Made by a program: the position numbers and the translations under genes. From Deltaproteobacteria bacterium UBA6967 (GTDB lineage Bacteria; SAR324; NAC60-12), in the NCBI GenBank assembly GCA_002450295.1, contig DJYX01000091.1, forward strand, positions 18,669 through 24,910: DNA of 6,242 nucleotides, given 5' to 3'. Positions 1 to 5,256 of the stretch are shown here, one piece after another. Below the pieces are notes generated by a model that saw nothing but the letters and a program-made list of their open reading frames with translations, did no database searches and was not told the origin of the DNA. Each line of letters opens with the position of its first letter. Position 1 is the stretch's first letter.

Positions 1-3
1 GAT

Positions 4-636
4 TCAACAATCTTTGCTTTTCAGAGCTTGGCCCTGATAAATACATCCAACAATACGAGGCATGTTCTTCAAGTAGGAATGTTCAACTGGTTTCATTACA
101 AAACGCTGTGAGCGAATGATGCTTTCGATAGGTCGATTCAAATGGCACCCATCCCCAATAAAATTTTGAAATGGATTCATAAATTCCTGCCAACTTGCTA
201 CTTTTGGATCAGGAGACAGACCATGTTCCAAAAAATGGAAACGACCTCCAGGTCTTAGCACCCGCCAAATTTCACTCATTGCTTGCTGTACTGAGGCAAT
301 GCTACAGAGAGTGAATGTACTGACAACACAGTCAAAACTCTCACTCTCCATAGGCAAAGATTCTCCTTCCAGTTCGTGCTGACAAATCGGAATATTTGTC
401 TGCGCAATGCGTCTTGCTGCCCTCGCGTGCATCTTTGGGTTGTTATCCACGGCATGTATCTCTTGAACAGTCTCAGGGTAATGCAACAGATTCAGGCCTG
501 TGCCGAACCCAATTTCTAAAACTCTTCCATGCACCGCTCCCACACAAGATTTTCTGAGGGGCTCTAACTCGCTACTGGAAAGCGCCCAATCACAGAGGCA
601 TGGAAACAGATGTTGAGAGTACAATTTCTGGAGCAT
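4..636 (-). CDS. Class I SAM-dependent methyltransferase, METTL7-like
   Basis: This 210-residue protein is predicted to transfer a methyl group from S-adenosylmethionine to an unidentified small or lipid-like acceptor. The SAM-binding motif I is VLEIGFGTGLNL at residues 39-50, followed by the acidic ribose-binding Asp64 in HAVDNNP, the FDCVVSTFTLCSI strand-loop at 101-113 and RVLRPGG at 125-131. FLEHG (135-139) and the GDGCHLNRPI segment (161-170) are typical of the METTL7-like/UbiE-related subgroup; eukaryotic METTL7 proteins methylate thiols, but the substrate of bacterial members is not settled. The bacterial members I recall are about this length, so the gene looks complete. It has no membrane segment and is probably cytoplasmic. 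The ATG start lacks a clear Shine-Dalgarno sequence, which fits translation coupled to the gene 50 bases upstream (687-1019). The family call is firm; the substrate is unknown. Confidence 0.88.
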   Translation of the reverse strand: MLQKLYSQHLFPCLCDWALSSSELEPLRKSCVGAVHGRVLEIGFGTGLNLLHYPETVQEIHAVDNNPKMHARAARRIAQTNIPICQHELEGESLPMESESFDCVVSTFTLCSIASVQQAMSEIWRVLRPGGRFHFLEHGLSPDPKVASWQEFMNPFQNFIGDGCHLNRPIESIIRSQRFVMKPVEHSYLKNMPRIVGCIYQGQALKSKDC

Positions 637-680
637 TACGAGTGCTGAAGCTATTTAAACATGCTGATCCTGCAGTCTAA

Positions 681-710
681 CTAGTCTCATTCCCAAGAAT
701 CAAAGACTAG
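681..710. repeat. Inverted repeat over the stop codon of the small gene
   Basis: CTAGTCT (681-687) is the reverse complement of AGACTAG (704-710), giving a seven-pair stem with a 16-base loop. It overlaps the last codons and stop of the 110-residue gene. No T-run follows on either strand, so it is not an obvious intrinsic terminator. It could be an RNA-processing or attenuation hairpin between this gene and the methyltransferase, or chance. Confidence 0.35.
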
Positions 711-1019
711 CTTAGGCATAGGTGGGGGTGGTGCTTTCAAATCCATACCATGAAACTCTGCTGCTTTTTGCTTCATTTCCTCAGGCATTGATTCCATCAT
801 CTTTGCCCAACTAGCCAGCGGGTCTCTGCCCTCTAGGGTAATGATGACAAAGTCGCCGCCTGGAGTTTCCTGCAGAAAAGATCTCTCGTGTACTCCTACC
901 TCATCCCGAACTCGGACAGTTTCAGCCCGACCAGGGCCATTAAAACCTTGGTCCAGAAACTTTTGCCACTCCTCTTTTTTGCCCGGTAAGATCGGTAATG
1001 CCATTGCTATCATCGCCAT
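687..1019 (-). CDS. Small conserved protein, probable dimeric alpha/beta-barrel (ABM-like) fold
   Basis: This is a complete 110-residue protein with no signal peptide, so probably cytoplasmic. I do not recognise a named function. The layout resembles small ferredoxin-like alpha/beta-barrel proteins of the antibiotic-biosynthesis-monooxygenase type: an N-terminal strand (AMIAMALPILPGK, 2-14), an amphipathic helix (EEWQKFL, 16-22), a hairpin of strands with a Gly turn (about 43-63, containing FLQETPGGDFVIITLEG), then a helix starting at DPLASW. The tail HGMDLKAPPPPMPKLVFD resembles uncharacterised proteins I recall with HGxDL followed by a Pro-rich stretch. The LQETPxGD core is the most recognisable part. 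The ATG is well supported by a GGAG seven bases upstream. It is first in a likely two-gene leftward unit with the methyltransferase at 4-636, which could suggest a shared small-molecule substrate, but that is inference. Confidence 0.8.
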   Translation of the reverse strand: MAMIAMALPILPGKKEEWQKFLDQGFNGPGRAETVRVRDEVGVHERSFLQETPGGDFVIITLEGRDPLASWAKMMESMPEEMKQKAAEFHGMDLKAPPPPMPKLVFDSWE

Positions 1020-1026
1020 TTTTAAA

Positions 1027-1030
1027 CTCC
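1027..1030 (-). promoter_or_regulatory. Ribosome binding site of the 110-residue protein
   Basis: On the minus strand GGAG lies seven bases before the ATG at 1019-1017. This is ideal spacing and confirms that start codon. It is also the only strong Shine-Dalgarno sequence in the leftward two-gene unit. Confidence 0.7.
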
Positions 1031-1063
1031 ATGATTTTTGATTTCAATGCGTAAAGCGGATCT

Positions 1064-1086
1064 CGCTTAGGTAAACCGCTAAGCGG
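1064..1086. repeat. Overlapping inverted repeats, candidate operator
   Basis: CGCTTAG and CTAAGCG form a seven-pair stem with an eight-base loop. The right arm also lies within the palindrome CCGCTAAGCGG at 1076-1086, so the two pairings exclude each other. A further AAGCG at 1054-1058 can pair with CGCTT at 1064-1068. Such nested AGCG/CGCT elements between divergent genes could bind a dimeric regulator. No specific regulator is recognised. Confidence 0.4.
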
Positions 1087-1118
1087 AACATAGTGGCTTT
1101 GCTAAACCGTTGTTATCA

Positions 1119-1128
1119 ACCAATTGGT
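1119..1128. repeat. Perfect 10-base palindrome ACCAATTGGT
   Basis: This fully symmetric site sits about 160 bases before the FAH-family start and 100 bases before the leftward start. It is long enough to be a half-turn operator core, but a single ten-base palindrome can arise by chance and its flanks are not symmetric. Confidence 0.3.
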
Positions 1129-1180
1129 AGTCTTCAGTCAAGACCAAACCCCATCTTTGATCATTAAAACATCGGAGAAC

Positions 1181-1196
1181 CTCTTTCCAAAAAGAG
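1181..1196 (+). repeat. Short hairpin in the probable 5' leader
   Basis: CTCTTT pairs with AAAGAG across a four-base CCAA loop. If transcription of the FAH-family gene starts upstream, this forms a small leader hairpin. There is no T-run after it, so it is not a terminator. Its function is unknown and chance is possible. Confidence 0.3.
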
Positions 1197-1274
1197 TGCT
1201 TGGTTTCGACTTCCGCTTTGCATCTAGTTCAGCTAACAATTCGCAGTTCTTCCAAATTTCTCGAATTCAATTCT

Positions 1275-1279
1275 AGGAG
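1275..1279 (+). promoter_or_regulatory. Ribosome binding site that fixes the FAH-family start
   Basis: AGGAG lies eight bases before the ATG at 1288. An in-frame GTG at 1279-1281 begins on the last base of this site, so it cannot be the start it serves. The ATG at 1288 is therefore preferred, and the protein begins MKLVRYG, as family members I recall do. Confidence 0.8.
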
Positions 1280-1287
1280 TGCAATCC

Positions 1288-2136
1288 ATGAAACTAGTAC
1301 GCTATGGGGCCAAGGGTAAGGAACTACCAGGTATTATTGACAGTGATGGTAATCTGCGATCTCTAGCAGGTCTGGTCAACGAGGGGAGTGAGCAATTTCT
1401 CTCAGACAAGGGCCTTGCCGAACTGAGTCGCATGAATCTTAGCAAACTTCCACTGGTTCCAGGCAAACCACGGTTTGGTTGTCCTGTTACCAATATCAGC
1501 AAGTTTGTTGCGATTGGCCTGAACTATACGGACCACGCCAAGGAGACCAACTCTCCGATTCCCAAGGAGCCGATCATTTTTATGAAGACGCTCAATTGTC
1601 TGCAGGGGCCCAATGATGACGTAATGATTCCTCGAGGATCAGTCAAAACAGATTGGGAAGTGGAGTTGGGAATCGTGATCGGTAAGAAAACCCGCTACGT
1701 GACCCAAGATGACGCTCTGGATCACGTCGCAGGATATGTGCTGGTGAACGATGTCAGCGAGCGAGAGTACCAGATGGAGCGCGGTCCCCAGTGGGACAAA
1801 GGTAAGGGTTGTGACACCTTTGGTCCGGTAGGCCCCTATCTGGTGACCCGTGATGAAGTACCAGATCCACAGAGCTTAGAACTTTGGCTGGATGTCAACG
1901 GCAAGCGTATGCAGACAGGCAACACCAAAACGATGATCTTTCCTGTCAAGGAAATCATCAGCTATGTCAGCGAATTCATGACCTTGTTTGCTGGTGATAT
2001 CATTACTACCGGTACGCCTCCTGGAGTTGGTTCTGGCATGAAGCCGCAGGTTTTCCTAAAGGCTGGTGATGTGATGACCCTGGGCATCAGTGGCTTGGGA
2101 GAGCAGCGACAGAAGGTTGTACCTTTCAAACTCTAA
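1288..2136 (+). CDS. Fumarylacetoacetate hydrolase (FAH) superfamily enzyme
   Basis: This 282-residue cytoplasmic enzyme belongs to the FAH superfamily, metal-dependent enzymes that cleave C-C bonds of, or isomerise, diketo and hydroxy-diene acids. Visible motifs are FVAIGLNYTDHAKE (73-86, with likely catalytic His83), GPNDDVMIPRG (107-117), TDWEVELGIVIGK (121-133), NDVSEREYQ (154-162), KGCDTFGPVGPYLVTRDE (173-190) and TGTPPGVGSG (241-250). The expected divalent-metal ligands are present: Glu124, Glu126 and Asp155. Length and the N-terminal MKLxRYGxxGxExPG pattern resemble 2,4-diketo-3-deoxy-L-fuconate hydrolase-like proteins, which are often also annotated as ureidoglycolate lyase or 2-hydroxyhepta-2,4-diene-1,7-dioate isomerase. 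The neighbours include no fucose, rhamnose or aromatic-degradation genes, so the substrate cannot be settled from context. The superfamily call is firm and the catalytic residues are intact; the exact reaction is uncertain. Confidence 0.93.
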   Translation: MKLVRYGAKGKELPGIIDSDGNLRSLAGLVNEGSEQFLSDKGLAELSRMNLSKLPLVPGKPRFGCPVTNISKFVAIGLNYTDHAKETNSPIPKEPIIFMKTLNCLQGPNDDVMIPRGSVKTDWEVELGIVIGKKTRYVTQDDALDHVAGYVLVNDVSEREYQMERGPQWDKGKGCDTFGPVGPYLVTRDEVPDPQSLELWLDVNGKRMQTGNTKTMIFPVKEIISYVSEFMTLFAGDIITTGTPPGVGSGMKPQVFLKAGDVMTLGISGLGEQRQKVVPFKL

Positions 2137-2158
2137 TAACTAAAAGACACAATCTATT

Positions 2159-2194
2159 CGACCAGCGAAGACAGAGAATTCACTGGTCGGGATT
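2159..2194 (+). terminator. Weak terminator-like hairpin after the FAH-family gene
   Basis: CGACCAG (2159-2165) pairs with CTGGTCG (2183-2189), a seven-pair GC-containing stem with a 17-base loop, beginning 22 bases after the stop codon. It is followed by GGATTTT, a short, imperfect U tract. The position suits an intrinsic terminator, but the large loop and short tract make it weak. On the minus strand no T-run follows. Confidence 0.4.
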
Positions 2195-2214
2195 TTACCA
2201 AAATATGGAGCGCC

Positions 2215-2229
2215 TATTTTTGAAAAATA
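2215..2229. repeat. AT-only palindrome between convergent genes
   Basis: TATTTTTGAAAAATA is symmetric around its central base. It lies 41 bases beyond the stop of the large lipoprotein gene. On that transcript a small CTAG-GTT-CTAG hairpin and AT-rich sequence also occur nearby. Together they might aid transcription ending on the minus strand, but no strong GC-stem plus T-run terminator is visible. Confidence 0.25.
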
Positions 2230-2269
2230 AAATTAGCTAGAACCTAGATTTTTTTGGTCTTCGTGAAGC

Positions 2270-5251
2270 TCATTCAGTCGCTAAACCGTACTGCAGAATT
2301 TCTGCGTCTGTCATGTAGTGCATACTATCAGATGCGGCCGCATCCAGAGTGAAGAAATAAAAATTTCTTCCTTCCACGAATTCTATATCTTCATAGTAGC
2401 TCAGGTATGGATCATGTTGTGGATCATCCTGAGGCAAGTCCTTACCTTCTGCTCCGTCATCAGTAGCCCATGAATGAACACCGATTTTGGCACCACTGAC
2501 TACGATCCTCTGGTTGCCCGCAAGAAAATAATCAACCCCTTCAGATGCTATCATGCTGTTTGCTTCAACTCGTGTATTGAAACCTGCCTTATGAAGTGCT
2601 CGTCCCACTGATAAATTCACATTATCGTTCCCAGAACCTGGCACATCCATTAGCACGATTTCTCTCACACTTGGATAATTACTTTGTAGCTCCTGAAACT
2701 TAGTAAGAGAATCATCCAGCAATACTCCATACATTTTTGCTTGGGTACCATTGATCACATAGCAAACTGGCTCATCATTCTGTCCAGCCTGCTCACAAAT
2801 GGATTCGCTGGCAGCCCCAATCACCCCGCTGTTGTTGTTCTCAGTCTCTAAAGTGCCATCTCCATTTTCAGCAACTGTACTTAGATCTGTGAGTACCCCA
2901 TTTCCATTAGCATCCTCACCGTACATTACATATTGGAAAGTGACAGATTCACCAAATTCATCCGCCAACTCTAATAGTTCTAGCTTAAACTCTGGAACTT
3001 GCGTTACCTCAACTACTTCGCTGACTTCAAACCACTCTTCACCAGTTTCAAGATCATTTAAGTTAAAAGCGTAGGTAAAGAATTGAAGCTTATCGTTAGG
3101 CTTAAAAGTTTCTGTTGTCTTGTCGATCAGAATATATCCTTCTTCATCATCTTCATCCCGGAACTGAAGTTTGTAGGTTTGAATGCCATATTGGGTAACT
3201 TCACTGCTCTCATTGACCACCAATCTGAGCAACGCGTAGTCTGCGGGAAAATCATAACCCAGTGCTTCATAGTCCTTTTCCGAATCGTAGTAATCAATCT
3301 CCCCAACATACACACTGTAAGTCTGTCCATTTTCTTGGTATTGATCTTCAAAGTAGAGAGGCATGAAGATTGATTCATCAGCGTTCACTTTGATGGTATA
3401 CCAGCGCTGGTCCCACTCTGGAGTGAAGTACTGGCCTTCTGCCTGAGTCGGATAAGCATTCAGTTCCGCAATTACAGAAAAGTAAGTTCCTTCCTCATAC
3501 TCTTCTGAAATCCCATAGATCGTTCTCACCAAACTTAGGTTAGGATCTTCAAAAGTTGCCAAAGCTCCCTCTGTTGCTCCACTCACACAACTTCGGGCAT
3601 TTCGATTAGTTTTCACTTTAACAGTATTGCGCCGATCTCCGATCAGGAAAGGTAAGTATCGTGCTGCCCGATTACTTCGCTCTGTAGAAAGTTCATCCTC
3701 ACAAAAAATAGATGAGTCTCCTTGCGCAGTAGGCTCTCCTTCTGAAGCAGCGCCTTCTTCTGCAGCCCAACTAGTGTCCCATTCTTCATCCCAATTTTCT
3801 AAGTCAAAACTTACATTGGCAGCATTAGTCTCTGTTACATAATTGGCCACTATGGGCGCTGTTGTATCAGAAGCTTTCGCTGTACTGTAAACTTTAGCAA
3901 AATTGACCCAGTTTTCACTAACTCTCAGTGAGTTGTAATAATCCGTCAGGGCCCCAATTGGCTTTACTGCATTTTCAGGAGCATCAATCGCAACTCCCCA
4001 TGAGTTAGGGCGAGTACCATCTTCTTTGCTATAGACAACATAATCGTCAATCGCAGCAATCAATGCTGCTAGGCGGCTCTTTTGATCATCTCCAGTCACT
4101 CTCTGTTGAGTCAGATGGCTCATATGCTTCAAATCAACAGAGGAGCGGGTACCTGATTGAGCTGATTTCCCGTATGCTTGGGTTTTTGATGTACTATTGT
4201 TTAGAGCACTGATAACTATTGGATCACTTCCCTGCAGTTGCTCTGTTAAATTCTCTAGCACTGCATCTAAGTGATTGACCACATCTTCGTATTTGCTTAG
4301 GTCCACCACAGAAAGTGTCTTGCCTGAATCTTCGTAAGGATGAGAATCTTTGGCGACAAAGTTATCAATTATACTTTTGGCTGCTGCTGTGGCGTTGTCT
4401 GCAGCAGCGTAGGCTTCTAAAGCATGTTTCCAATTCCAGCCATGACCAGGTTCTAGTTCTTCAGAAGCCAGCAAAAAATTTGCTTTACTTCTAACAACTT
4501 TTGCCACCTCCAAAGTCGCCATTAAGCAAGAGTCAAAGCCAATCACATTGTAAGTTTGGGTAGTGGTAGCCAATGAATCCTCAATTTCTTTAAGTTGCAA
4601 AGGATCATTGTTGAAGTTTTCATCATTTCCAAAGCCCTCAAGATTGGCCCCGTGGTCCCAAAATACGAGCATTCTCTGATCAAAATTGGTGTATGAATCC
4701 AAAAACTTGAGAAAAAACTTCAAGGAACTTGCATCACCCATATGGGCTTGAGGAGCTGCATAAAGGTACTCGCTTTCAGACTCATTGCTAAAAGCACCAT
4801 CCAAAGAATCGTTTCGAATCTGGTCTAGATTGGCAAACCACATTCCTTTCCAGTTAGAAGCTCCTCCAAAGGCAACTATTACTTCCAAATTATCTAATTC
4901 TGCACCTGTAGCAGCCACCATTTCTTTAAAGTCGGTCGTGCCTGCTCCATTATTCCCCTCCAAATCGCTACCCACCATGTAGACTGCAAGTAATTTTTTA
5001 CCTGTACCGTCAACCGCAAATGGTACTAGTGGGGCGAGTGCACCTGTGCCAGATGCAAACCCCTTCAAACCAGCTCTGGGCTGGACTGTAACTGTATTGG
5101 GTTTAGTCGCTTTTGTTCTCGATTCACCACTACTATCACCTCCACTACAGCCTGATAAAATCAACAGTAGCCAAGAGAGACCGCAGAGTAATTGGATTTT
5201 TTTGGTATTTTCATGGCTTACTTCAGACTTAGTATTATCTGCTTTTATCAA
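2270..5251 (-). CDS. Lipoprotein with clostripain-type (C11) protease domain and C-terminal ClpP-like domain
   Basis: This 993-codon frame encodes a probable lipid-anchored envelope protein. A hydrophobic segment (about 19-32) ends in the lipobox LSGC with Cys35 as the lipidated residue, then a Ser/Gly tether. Residues about 85-455 match clostripain-family C11 cysteine peptidases: LLAVYMVGSDLEG (87-99), the catalytic His200 in FWDHGANLEG and Cys242 in GFDSCLMA. Asp240, two before Cys242, fits the acidic S1 residue expected for cleavage after Arg/Lys. An acidic stretch (about 480-520) leads to a beta-rich region (about 570-790) of unknown role. Residues about 828-993 resemble ClpP/COG3904-type Ser peptidase folds: IVLMDVPGSGNDN (865-877), Ser903 in IASEGVDYFLAG, His926 in GAKIGVHSW and MHYMTDAEILQYGL (977-990). 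Only a TTG without a Shine-Dalgarno sequence is available as a start in frame; an ATG at 5214 lies out of frame behind a run of seven A. It follows the other lipoprotein gene by five bases. The C11 call is strong, the ClpP-like call good, the N-terminus doubtful. Confidence 0.87.
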   Translation of the reverse strand: MIKADNTKSEVSHENTKKIQLLCGLSWLLLILSGCSGGDSSGESRTKATKPNTVTVQPRAGLKGFASGTGALAPLVPFAVDGTGKKLLAVYMVGSDLEGNNGAGTTDFKEMVAATGAELDNLEVIVAFGGASNWKGMWFANLDQIRNDSLDGAFSNESESEYLYAAPQAHMGDASSLKFFLKFLDSYTNFDQRMLVFWDHGANLEGFGNDENFNNDPLQLKEIEDSLATTTQTYNVIGFDSCLMATLEVAKVVRSKANFLLASEELEPGHGWNWKHALEAYAAADNATAAAKSIIDNFVAKDSHPYEDSGKTLSVVDLSKYEDVVNHLDAVLENLTEQLQGSDPIVISALNNSTSKTQAYGKSAQSGTRSSVDLKHMSHLTQQRVTGDDQKSRLAALIAAIDDYVVYSKEDGTRPNSWGVAIDAPENAVKPIGALTDYYNSLRVSENWVNFAKVYSTAKASDTTAPIVANYVTETNAANVSFDLENWDEEWDTSWAAEEGAASEGEPTAQGDSSIFCEDELSTERSNRAARYLPFLIGDRRNTVKVKTNRNARSCVSGATEGALATFEDPNLSLVRTIYGISEEYEEGTYFSVIAELNAYPTQAEGQYFTPEWDQRWYTIKVNADESIFMPLYFEDQYQENGQTYSVYVGEIDYYDSEKDYEALGYDFPADYALLRLVVNESSEVTQYGIQTYKLQFRDEDDEEGYILIDKTTETFKPNDKLQFFTYAFNLNDLETGEEWFEVSEVVEVTQVPEFKLELLELADEFGESVTFQYVMYGEDANGNGVLTDLSTVAENGDGTLETENNNSGVIGAASESICEQAGQNDEPVCYVINGTQAKMYGVLLDDSLTKFQELQSNYPSVREIVLMDVPGSGNDNVNLSVGRALHKAGFNTRVEANSMIASEGVDYFLAGNQRIVVSGAKIGVHSWATDDGAEGKDLPQDDPQHDPYLSYYEDIEFVEGRNFYFFTLDAAASDSMHYMTDAEILQYGLATE
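5197..5214 (-). other. Out-of-frame ATG and run of seven A near the start of the large lipoprotein
   Basis: On the minus strand an ATG at 5214-5212 is followed, ten bases on, by seven A (5203-5197). Read as given, this ATG frame yields MKIPKKSNYSAVS and leaves the protease frame. With eight A it would read MKIPKKIQLLCGLSW and continue through the lipobox with Cys at residue 23, a standard lipoprotein signal peptide. A GAAG six bases before this ATG is a weak but possible ribosome binding site, whereas the in-frame TTG at 5251 has none. The run may be a sequencing error, a slippage site or a phase-variable tract. Confidence 0.55.
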
Positions 5252-5256
5252 AATAA

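Larger units (their letters stand above)
1020..1287. promoter_or_regulatory. Divergent intergenic control region with several palindromes
   Basis: This 268-base stretch separates the leftward gene pair from the rightward FAH-family gene and contains no convincing ORF. It should hold both promoters. I could not find a -35/-10 pair close enough to the sigma-70 consensus to call on either strand. It does contain a cluster of symmetric sequences: CGCTTAG (1064-1070) with CTAAGCG (1079-1085), the nested palindrome CCGCTAAGCGG (1076-1086), the perfect palindrome ACCAATTGGT (1119-1128), GTCTT/AAGAC (1130-1134 with 1140-1144) and CTCTTT/AAAGAG (1181-1186 with 1191-1196). TAAACCG also occurs twice, at 1072-1078 and 1103-1109, 31 bases apart. 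Operator sites or a structured leader are plausible; the role is inferred from position and symmetry only. Confidence 0.5.

Noticed and set aside
841..1041. Plus-strand 66-residue ORF, and other ORFs opposite the large lipoprotein (2799-3074, 3083-3373, 3627-3842, 4785-4982, 5046-5270, 5807-6133)
   Set aside because: They lie antisense to well-supported genes, lack recognisable motifs and look like shadow frames.
1279..1287. GTG start adding MQS to the FAH-family protein
   Set aside because: The GTG overlaps the last base of the AGGAG ribosome binding site that serves the ATG at 1288, and the family pattern begins at MKLVRYG.
1040..1287. Sigma-70 promoter for either divergent gene
   Set aside because: Candidates such as TTGATA on the minus strand lack a good -10 element at 16-18 bases, so none is strong enough to call.
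3127..3378. Minus-strand 83-residue ORF inside the large lipoprotein gene
   Set aside because: It is a second frame within a gene whose frame is supported by clear domains; no protein motif is visible.
4379..4415. CTGCTGCTG-like triplet run
   Set aside because: It encodes an Ala-rich helix (AAADNATAAAK) in the C11 domain and is explained by coding.
2247..5206. Repeated 12-mer GATTTTTTTGGT at 2247-2258 and 5195-5206
   Set aside because: It is mostly a T homopolymer and the flanks do not match, so chance is the simplest explanation.
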